DNA of 44,434 nucleotides, from contig CAYQKN010000014.1 of the NCBI GenBank assembly GCA_964417885.1, positions 1-44,434 of the forward strand, written 5' to 3'. This document shows positions 8,666-14,894 of the stretch, piece after piece. Both the position numbers and the translations under genes were made by a program. The number at the start of each line of letters is the position of its first letter. Position 1 is the stretch's first letter. The stretch comes from UKL13-2 sp964417885 (lineage in GTDB: Bacteria > Pseudomonadota > Gammaproteobacteria > Burkholderiales > Usitatibacteraceae). The notes beneath the pieces are model-generated. The model worked only from the letters and a program-made list of their open reading frames with translations, was not told the DNA's origin and did not search any database.

Positions 8666-8731
8666 AAACTCAAGCACTGGTGCGGCTTTCCAGCCATTTT
8701 CGCCCGTGAAGCCGCGCCAGTGCTGTGGTTT
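8666..8731. repeat. Palindromic intergenic repeat, copy 1
   Basis: A 66-base near-palindrome between the DUF2461 gene and fdhD. The left arm begins AAACTCAAGCACTGGTGCGG and the right arm reads GCCGCGCCAGTGCTGTGGTT. The loop region contains TTCCAGCCATTTTCG, shared almost exactly with copy 5. It is followed on the plus strand by TGGCTTTTTT, so this copy could act as a terminator. Related copies lie at 14822, 31361, 37330 and 40965. Confidence 0.85.
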
Positions 8732-8874
8732 GGCTTTTTTCCGCTGGCGGCCGGATTGCGTATTGCCCAAACCGAGCCGCCGACAATTGGCCAGCGCGTC
8801 TCGGCCAAGGCGGCGACCAGCTCTGAGCCAGCAGCGATCAAACGGCATTCCCGGCAAGAAACAATCTGACCCCT

Positions 8875-9699
8875 ATGTACCGCCCCACCCTCACCCAATC
8901 CGCACGCCCGGCCACATTTACCGTCGACGCGTTTGACGAACACGGCGCGCGCCAGCCGACGCCGATCGCCGGCGAACATCCGCTGACGATCTACGTCGAC
9001 AAGCGCGAAATCCTCACCATCATGACGCTGGGCGCCGCACCCGAGGCGCTGGTGATCGGCTACCTGCGCAACCAGCGACTGCTGGAGTCGATTGATGAGA
9101 TTGTCTCGGTGCAGGTCGACTGGGAAGTCAATGCCTGCTCGGTGGTGACACGAAGCGGATTGAAGGACCTCGACGCAAAGATGGCCAAGCGCACCAAGAC
9201 CACCGGTTGCGGCGAAGGCACGGTGTTCGGCGACCTGATGGCGGACCTGGAGAACATCCGGCTGCCCGCCGGCGCACGCCTCGCGCAAGAGACGCTCTAC
9301 GGCCTGCTCAACAATGTCCGGCTGCATGAATCGATCTACAAGCAGGCCGGTGCCGTGCATGGCTGCGCGCTGGCGCAAGGCTCGGAAATCCTCACCTTCG
9401 TCGAGGACGTGGGACGCCACAATGCGGTCGACGCCATCGCCGGCTGGATGTGGCTGGAAGGCGTCGACGGCGGCGACAAGATCTTCTACACCACCGGCCG
9501 CCTCACCAGCGAGATGGTGATCAAGGCCGCGCAGATGGGCATTCCGTTCCTGGTCTCGCGCTCGGGGCTGACCCAGATGGGTTATGAGATCGCGCAAAAG
9601 ACCGGCATCACCATGATTGGCCGTGCCGTCAATAAACACTTTCTGCTGTTTACCGGCGCCGAGCGGCTGCAGCGCAGCACGGAGGCGGCCCATGCTTGA
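8875..9699 (+). CDS. fdhD: Formate dehydrogenase accessory sulfurtransferase FdhD
   Basis: FdhD passes sulfur from IscS to the molybdenum cofactor of formate dehydrogenase, which is needed for activity. The 274-residue protein has family segments EHPLTIYVDKREI (34-46), TKTTGCGEGTVFGD (107-120), HGCALAQG, EDVGRHNAVDAIAGW and FYTTGRLTSEMV. In E. coli FdhD the loop carries a CxxC pair; here only the first Cys (Cys112) is present and the motif reads CGEG. The ATG at 8875 has no clear ribosome binding site but fits the family's N-terminus. Its stop overlaps the start of the GFA-family gene by 8 bases, opening a tight five-to-six-gene Moco run. Confidence 0.95.
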   Translation: MYRPTLTQSARPATFTVDAFDEHGARQPTPIAGEHPLTIYVDKREILTIMTLGAAPEALVIGYLRNQRLLESIDEIVSVQVDWEVNACSVVTRSGLKDLDAKMAKRTKTTGCGEGTVFGDLMADLENIRLPAGARLAQETLYGLLNNVRLHESIYKQAGAVHGCALAQGSEILTFVEDVGRHNAVDAIAGWMWLEGVDGGDKIFYTTGRLTSEMVIKAAQMGIPFLVSRSGLTQMGYEIAQKTGITMIGRAVNKHFLLFTGAERLQRSTEAAHA

Positions 9700-10081
9700 A
9701 TCCGGCACCGCGCGCTGCCACTGCGGCGGCGTGGAAATGGTGGTGCAGTTCCCGTCGCGCTTCGTCGCCCATTGTTATTGCCAGAGTTGCCGCACCGCAC
9801 ACGCCGCCAGCGTGGTGACCTGGATCGGCTTCAAGCGCAGCCAGGTCCGTTTCACCCGTGGCGAATCGCTGGTTTCGGATTACCAGTCCTCACCCAATAC
9901 CTGGCGCAAATTCTGCACCCGCTGCGGCACGCGGCTGGGATTCGAATCGACGCGTGAGGCGCAATGGGCGGATGAATTCCATATCCCGCTGGCGCTGTTT
10001 GTCACACCGGTGGATCGCGCGCCGCACGCCAATGCATTCAGCGATGAGCGTCCGGCGTGGGCGCCCTACCATGAGTTTTGA
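9692..10081 (+). CDS. GFA/CENP-V family zinc protein
   Basis: A 129-residue protein of the GFA (glutathione-dependent formaldehyde-activating, CENP-V-like) fold. Zinc-binding cysteines seen are Cys9/Cys11 (CHCGG), Cys28/Cys30/Cys33 (CYCQSC) and Cys75/Cys78 (CTRCG). The start is set by GGAGG six bases upstream and overlaps the fdhD stop. The gene ends directly before the mobA ATG with no gap, so it is surely cotranscribed with the Moco genes. The family includes enzymes acting on glutathione-formaldehyde adducts, but many members have no proven activity. A link to formaldehyde/formate metabolism is tempting here and remains inference. Confidence 0.88.
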   Translation: MLESGTARCHCGGVEMVVQFPSRFVAHCYCQSCRTAHAASVVTWIGFKRSQVRFTRGESLVSDYQSSPNTWRKFCTRCGTRLGFESTREAQWADEFHIPLALFVTPVDRAPHANAFSDERPAWAPYHEF

Positions 10082-10663
10082 ATGAACAAGATAACCGGGC
10101 TCATCCTCGCCGGCGGCCGCGGCTCGCGCATGGGCAGCGTCGACAAGGGCCTGCAAACATTCCGCGAACGGCCGATGATCGCCCATGTGCTGGAACGGTT
10201 CGCGCCGCAGGTCGACGAAATCCTGATCAACGCCAACCGCAGCCTCGATGCATACGCCGCCTTTGGCCATCGGGTGGTGCCCGATGCCATCGACGGCTTT
10301 GCCGGGCCGCTTGCCGGCCTGCACATCGGCATGACCCATGCCAGCCATCCGCTGGTGGCGACGGTGCCCTGCGATTCACCGTTCCTGCCGGCAGACCTGA
10401 TTGCCCGCCTGTCCGGCGCGATGCAGCAGCATGGCGCCGACCTGGCGGTGGCCAAAACTTTCGACCAGCCGCACCCGGTGTTTTGCCTCACCCGCGCCAG
10501 CCTGGCGCCGCATCTGCAAGCCTTCCTGGCAAGCGGCCAGCGCAAGATCGACAAGTGGTACGCCACGCTCAAGGTGGTGGAAGTCCCCTTCGACGACGAG
10601 GAGGCGGCGTTCTCGAATATCAACACCGTCGAAGAGCTCAAGTCGCTCGAACAGCAGCCCTGA
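10082..10663 (+). CDS. mobA: Molybdenum cofactor guanylyltransferase MobA
   Basis: Attaches GMP to molybdopterin to give the guanine dinucleotide cofactor (MGD) used by DMSO-reductase-family enzymes such as FdhA. The 193-residue length is normal. The nucleotidyltransferase signature LILAGGRGSRMGSVDKGL lies at residues 7-24, and the conserved VATVPCDSPFLP metal/nucleotide segment near residues 99-110. The ATG follows the GFA stop immediately. It is the MGD step that connects this plus-strand run functionally to the minus-strand formate dehydrogenase. Confidence 0.96.
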   Translation: MNKITGLILAGGRGSRMGSVDKGLQTFRERPMIAHVLERFAPQVDEILINANRSLDAYAAFGHRVVPDAIDGFAGPLAGLHIGMTHASHPLVATVPCDSPFLPADLIARLSGAMQQHGADLAVAKTFDQPHPVFCLTRASLAPHLQAFLASGQRKIDKWYATLKVVEVPFDDEEAAFSNINTVEELKSLEQQP

Positions 10664-10678
10664 TCCGGTGTCAGCCGC

Positions 10679-11254
10679 ATGCCACCCGGAAAACGCAACG
10701 TCCGAAAGCTTGCCCTGCGCCCGCCGCTGCCACGCCGTGCCATCGTCTGGTTCCCGCCATTTCCGCTCGATTCGCCGATCGAGCCGTTCCGCCGCCGCCA
10801 CGATCCACTGGCGGACGCGCTGCCGGCACATGTGACGTTGGTGTTTCCGTTCCCCACTAACCTCACCGTGACCCAGATCGGCTCGCACATCCGCCGCATC
10901 GTCGGCAACTGGCCCAGCCTGCCGGTCAGCTTTCGTGATGTCGAGGGCATCGTCGATGAATTCGTGGTGCTGATGCTGCGCGAGCGTGTTGACGCGATCG
11001 TCGCCCTGCACGACAAGCTGTATGGAGGCGTGTTGAAGGCGCACTTGCGCGATGACATCGCCTACCAGCCGCATGTCACGCTCGGCCGGGTCGCCGGCAA
11101 TCCCTCGCACGCCGATTTTTCCGCCATGCAGCAGATTGCCGCACGCGAAGTACGAGGCGAATGGCGCTGCGTATTGCGCGAACTGGCCATCATCACGCTG
11201 CAGCCGGACGGTAAAATCAGCATCGACAAGACCATTCCGCTCAACTTTGCCTGA
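10679..11254 (+). CDS. 2'-5' RNA ligase / LigT-like phosphoesterase
   Basis: A 191-residue member of the 2H phosphoesterase superfamily. Both HxT motifs are present: HVTLVFPF (His51, Thr53) and HVTLGRV (His132, Thr134), spaced as expected. Such proteins act on 2',5'-linked or 2',3'-cyclic phosphate RNA ends or on small cyclic nucleotides; the natural substrate of most bacterial members is unclear. The gene lies between mobA (16 bases upstream) and moeA (10 bases downstream), so it is embedded in the Moco run although no Moco role is known for the family. A basic N-terminal extension of about 18 residues precedes the core and may be leader if a later start is used. Confidence 0.85.
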   Translation: MPPGKRNVRKLALRPPLPRRAIVWFPPFPLDSPIEPFRRRHDPLADALPAHVTLVFPFPTNLTVTQIGSHIRRIVGNWPSLPVSFRDVEGIVDEFVVLMLRERVDAIVALHDKLYGGVLKAHLRDDIAYQPHVTLGRVAGNPSHADFSAMQQIAAREVRGEWRCVLRELAIITLQPDGKISIDKTIPLNFA

Positions 11255-11263
11255 CCGAAAACC

Positions 11264-12532
11264 ATGACCAGACCGCTCACCATCACCGAAGCCTCCTGCG
11301 CCGACGACTACGATCCGAATTCGATGCCGGTGGCCAAGGCGCGTCAGTTCATCCACACCTTCCTCGCGCCGGTCAGCGGCATCGCCCGGGTGCCGATCCG
11401 CTCGGCACTGGGACGGGTGCTGGCCGAGGACATCATCTCGCCGGTCAATGTGCCGGCGCACGTCAATTCGGCCATGGACGGCTGGGCGCTGCGCGCGGCA
11501 GACCTGGCGGCTGACCCCGCCGCCGCGTTGACCGAGGTCGGCGCAAGTTTCGCCGGGGTGCCGTACGGCAAGCCGGTCGGCAAGAATGAATGCGTGCGGA
11601 TCTTCACCGGTGGCGTGGTGCCGGATGGCTGCGATGCGGTGGTGATGCAGGAAAAGGCCCAGGCCAGCGGCAAGTCGATCAGGTTTTCACCCGGCGTCCG
11701 CTCGGGTCAGAACGTGCGCTATGCCGGCGAAGACCTGAAGGCCGGCGCCGTCGCGTTGCCCAGGGGACAGCTGGTGAAACCGGCCGAACTGGGATTGATC
11801 GCCTCGCTCGGGATCGGCGAAGTCGGCGTCTACCGGCCGCTGCGGGTGGTGTTCTTTTCAACCGGCGACGAACTGGTGTCGATCGGCAACCCGCTGGCCG
11901 AGGGCCAGATCTACGACAGCAATCGCTACACCCTGTACGGCATGCTGACGCGTCTCGGCTGCGAGGTGATCGACATGGGTGTGATCCGCGATGACCCGGC
12001 GCTGCTGGAGCAGGCATTTCACGATGCCAGCGCCATCGGCGACGTGGTCATCACTTCAGGTGGCGTATCGGTGGGCGAAGCCGATTTCGTCAAGCAGCTG
12101 TTGCAGAAGCTGGGCGAGGTGGTGTTCTGGAAGATCGCCATGAAGCCGGGCCGGCCGCTGGCCTATGGCAAAGTCGGCAACGCGCATTTCTTCGGCCTGC
12201 CCGGCAATCCGGTTTCGGTGATGGTGACGTTCTATCAGTTTGTCCGCGATGCCCTGCTGACGCTGCAGGGCGTGAATCCGCTGCCGGTGCAGCCGCTGCT
12301 GAAAGCGGTTTGCACCTCGCCCATCAAAAAAGCGCCCGGCCGCACCGAGTTCCAGCGCGGCGTGCTTTATCCGGAGGACGGCGTGTTCAAGGTTCGCGTG
12401 ACCGGCGAACAGGGATCCGGCATTCTCAAGTCGATGTCGGACGCCAACTGTTTCATCATGCTGCATGACCACGTCGGCAATGTGGACGCCGGGACCACGG
12501 TGGATGTGCAGGTACTCGACGGAGTGATCTAG
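11264..12532 (+). CDS. moeA: Molybdopterin molybdotransferase MoeA
   Basis: Inserts molybdate into adenylylated molybdopterin to form active Mo-cofactor. The 422 residues cover the usual MoeA domains: an N-terminal segment with VNSAMDGWAL (68-77), the MoaB/Mog-like domain with FFSTGDELVSIGNPL and SGGVSVGEADF, and PGNPVSVMV before the C-terminal barrel. The start lies 9 bases after the LigT-like stop, and the stop is 3 bases before the next ATG. It is part of the fdhD-to-Rieske run and completes the cofactor steps seen here (MoaA, MoeA, MobA, FdhD); moaBCDE and mogA are not in the window. Confidence 0.96.
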   Translation: MTRPLTITEASCADDYDPNSMPVAKARQFIHTFLAPVSGIARVPIRSALGRVLAEDIISPVNVPAHVNSAMDGWALRAADLAADPAAALTEVGASFAGVPYGKPVGKNECVRIFTGGVVPDGCDAVVMQEKAQASGKSIRFSPGVRSGQNVRYAGEDLKAGAVALPRGQLVKPAELGLIASLGIGEVGVYRPLRVVFFSTGDELVSIGNPLAEGQIYDSNRYTLYGMLTRLGCEVIDMGVIRDDPALLEQAFHDASAIGDVVITSGGVSVGEADFVKQLLQKLGEVVFWKIAMKPGRPLAYGKVGNAHFFGLPGNPVSVMVTFYQFVRDALLTLQGVNPLPVQPLLKAVCTSPIKKAPGRTEFQRGVLYPEDGVFKVRVTGEQGSGILKSMSDANCFIMLHDHVGNVDAGTTVDVQVLDGVI

Positions 12533-12535
12533 CCC

Positions 12536-13309
12536 ATGGAACACGACACGGCTGACAGCGGACGGCGCAAGTTCATCGAAATCTGTGTGGCCGGTGCGGC
12601 TGGTTCCGCGGCCTGCGCGGCGGCTTCCGCCCACGCTACCGCCGACAAGGCAGCGCTGCCCAAGCCACCCGCCAAATCCACCACCCCGCTCGCGGCACGC
12701 ACCTACGGGCGGGCCAAGCTGGTGGACCAGGACGGCAAGGCGATCAAGGCACGGTCGCTCAAGGCCAACCACAATTACATCTTCAACTACCCGTATGAAT
12801 CGACGCCCTGCTTCCTGCTCAACCTCGGCAAGGCCCTGTCCGCGAGCGTGAAACTGGCCACCGAGGCCGGCAACCCGTACGACTGGCCCGGCGGCGTCGG
12901 CGGCAACAAGGCAATCGTCGCCTACTCCGCCATCTGCGCGCACAAGCTCGCCTATCCGACCAGGCAGGTCAGCTTCATCGGCTTCCGCGCCGCCGCCAGT
13001 CCGGCCAATGCCCGCGGCCAGGTCATCACCTGCTGCGCCGACAAGAGTGTCTACGACCCGCTGGCCGGTGCCAGAGTACTGAGCGGGCCGGCGCCGCAGC
13101 CGCTGGCCGCCGTGTTGCTTGAACATGACGCCGCAACCGACGAACTGTTTGCCGTCGGCACCCTGGGTTCGGAAAGATTCAACGAGTTTTTCCAGAAATA
13201 CGATTTCAAGCTGACGATGGAAATGGGCGGACGGGCACGCGATGCCGTGACCGGCACCGCAAAGCTGGTCGATCTGGCCAGTTATTCAAACCAGACGGCG
13301 CAGTGCTGA
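12536..13309 (+). CDS. Rieske-like TAT-exported protein with incomplete second ligand pair
   Basis: A 257-residue protein with a twin-arginine-type start (GRRKFIEICVAG, residues 9-20) and a Rieske-like C-terminal half. The first ligand pair is intact: Cys134 and His136 in ICAHKL. The second motif reads ITCCADKSVYDP, with Cys166 and Cys167, where a Rieske centre normally has CxxH; the His position is Asp169 or Lys170 depending on alignment. GPAPQPLAAVLLE after it fits the family. It should sit in the periplasm or be membrane-anchored by its N-terminus. It is coupled to moeA (3-base gap), suggesting a redox partner for a molybdoenzyme, which is inference. Whether it binds a normal [2Fe-2S] centre is uncertain. 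Confidence 0.75.
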   Translation: MEHDTADSGRRKFIEICVAGAAGSAACAAASAHATADKAALPKPPAKSTTPLAARTYGRAKLVDQDGKAIKARSLKANHNYIFNYPYESTPCFLLNLGKALSASVKLATEAGNPYDWPGGVGGNKAIVAYSAICAHKLAYPTRQVSFIGFRAAASPANARGQVITCCADKSVYDPLAGARVLSGPAPQPLAAVLLEHDAATDELFAVGTLGSERFNEFFQKYDFKLTMEMGGRARDAVTGTAKLVDLASYSNQTAQC

Positions 13310-13350
13310 TCAATGCGCCTGCACCGGAATAGTCGCGTGCCAGGCCGCGC

Positions 13351-14058
13351 ATGATCCCCTGGCTCGAATCGCCAACCGCATTTCCGGAGACGCGGCGCGC
13401 GCGGCGCGAGCCCAATGGCCTGCTGTGCGCGGGCGGCGACCTTGAGCCCGCCACCATCATTGCCGCCTATTCGCGCGGAATTTTCCCCTGGTTTTCGGAC
13501 GACCAGCCGATCCTGTGGTGGAGCCCGGACCCGCGCATGGTGCTGTTTCCCGCGGAATTCAAGGTGTCGAAGTCGTTGGCCAAGACGGTGCGGGCGGGCA
13601 AGTTCGACGTCCGTTTCGATAGCGCGTTTGCCGGCGTCATCGCCGGCTGCGCCGCACCGCGTGAACCGGGCGGCGGCACCTGGATCGTGCCGGAGATGCA
13701 GCAGGCGTATCTGCGTTTGCATCGCCTGGGTGTCGCGCACAGTGTCGAGAGCTGGGTGCGCGGCGAACATGGGGAAGAACTCGTCGGCGGCCTGTACGGT
13801 ATCGCGTTGGGCCGGATGTTTTTCGGCGAATCGATGTTTTCACGCGCCACCGACGCATCGAAAGTGGCGCTGGTGGCGCTGGTCGACAAGCTGCGGCGCG
13901 ACGGATTCGCGCTCATTGACTGTCAGCAGGAGACACGCCACCTGGCCAGCTTCGGCGCGCGGCCGATCGCGCGGTCAGACTTTGTCCATCGGCTGCGGGG
14001 CTTGATAAACTTGCCCGATCACACTTCCCACTGGCGCGCGGAGCATGTCGAAGCTTAA
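13351..14058 (+). CDS. aat: Leucyl/phenylalanyl-tRNA--protein transferase
   Basis: Transfers Leu or Phe from tRNA to proteins with N-terminal Arg or Lys, marking them for ClpS/ClpAP degradation. The 235 residues match Aat: N-terminal PNGLLCAGGDLEPATIIAAYSRGIFPW broken into the family's usual GGDL and RGIFPWF elements, WWSPDPRMVLFP, then GGLYGIALGRMFFGESMF and FALIDCQQETRHLASFGA. Its last 14 bases overlap the start of bpt in another frame, so the two N-degron transferases are translationally coupled. The 41-base gap after the Rieske-like gene leaves open whether it has its own promoter. Confidence 0.97.
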   Translation: MIPWLESPTAFPETRRARREPNGLLCAGGDLEPATIIAAYSRGIFPWFSDDQPILWWSPDPRMVLFPAEFKVSKSLAKTVRAGKFDVRFDSAFAGVIAGCAAPREPGGGTWIVPEMQQAYLRLHRLGVAHSVESWVRGEHGEELVGGLYGIALGRMFFGESMFSRATDASKVALVALVDKLRRDGFALIDCQQETRHLASFGARPIARSDFVHRLRGLINLPDHTSHWRAEHVEA

Positions 14059-14776
14059 CGATCTGCCGTTTGCGAACCTGCAGTTCTATGCCACGGCGCC
14101 GTATCCGTGCAGCTACCTGCCGGGACGCCTCGCCCGCTCGCAGGTCGCCACGCCGAGTTACCTGATTGACACCACAACCTACGGCCACCTGGTTGCCTCG
14201 GGCTTTCGCCGCAGCGGCGCCTTCACCTACCGGCCCTACTGCGATCACTGTCGCGCCTGCACGCCGGTGCGGGTGGTGGTTGACGAGTTCACGGCCAACC
14301 GCACCCAGCGCCGGACATTGACACGCAATGCAAACCTGACCGCGCGGGTGATGGACCTCAAGTTTTCCCACGAGCACTACGCGCTCTACCGCCGCTACCA
14401 GTCGCTGCGTCATCCGGGCGGCGGGATGGACCACGACAGCCGCGAACAGTACTCGCATTTCCTGCTGCAAAGCAACGTGAATACACGGCTGGTGGAGTAT
14501 CGCGAACACGGCCACCTGCGGATGGTCGCCATCATTGATGAACTGGCCGACGGGCTGTCGTCGGTCTACACTTTTTTCGATCCGGAACGCACGCGCCAGT
14601 CGCTCGGCACCTACAGCATCCTGTGGCAGATTGCCGAGGCGCAGCGGCGCCGGTTGCCGTACATTTATCTCGGCTACTGGATCGAGGAAAGCCGCAAGAT
14701 GCGCTACAAGACCGATTTCCAGCCGATTGAGGGATTACTGCGCGGCAGCTGGCAACGGCTTGTGTCCGGCGCCTGA
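14045..14776 (+). CDS. bpt: Aspartate/glutamate leucyltransferase (Bpt)
   Basis: Adds Leu to proteins with N-terminal Asp or Glu, extending the bacterial N-degron pathway. The 243 residues match the Ate1-like bacterial family: N-terminal FYATAPYPCSYLPGR (residues 13-27), the cysteine cluster YRPYCDHCRACTPVRV, GMDHDSREQY and a C-terminal GNAT-like part with YLGYWIEESRKMRYKTDF. The start overlaps aat by 14 bases. In many betaproteobacteria pyrD follows; here a long signalling gene on the opposite strand intervenes. Confidence 0.96.
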   Translation: MSKLNDLPFANLQFYATAPYPCSYLPGRLARSQVATPSYLIDTTTYGHLVASGFRRSGAFTYRPYCDHCRACTPVRVVVDEFTANRTQRRTLTRNANLTARVMDLKFSHEHYALYRRYQSLRHPGGGMDHDSREQYSHFLLQSNVNTRLVEYREHGHLRMVAIIDELADGLSSVYTFFDPERTRQSLGTYSILWQIAEAQRRRLPYIYLGYWIEESRKMRYKTDFQPIEGLLRGSWQRLVSGA

Positions 14777-14821
14777 CTAATCACTTTCGGTACGGATTTC
14801 AACAGGGCACCGGCTGGAAAC

Positions 14822-14873
14822 CCAGCATCCATGCAGCTTTCCACGGCATCCGGCTGGAAACCCGCGCCAGTGG
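14822..14873. repeat. Palindromic intergenic repeat, diverged copy 2
   Basis: A decayed relative of the repeat family in the gap between convergent bpt and the GGDEF/EAL gene. CCAGCA...GCAGCTTTCC corresponds to the left arm and CGGCTGGAAA followed by CGCGCCAGTG to the right half. It is nested in a second imperfect inverted repeat (GGCACCGGCTGGAA near 14807 and TTCCAGGCCGGTGCC ending near 14892). It may serve as a bidirectional terminator. Assignment to the family rests on partial matches only. Confidence 0.5.
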
Positions 14874-14894
14874 CGGCTTCCAGGCCGGTGCCGT

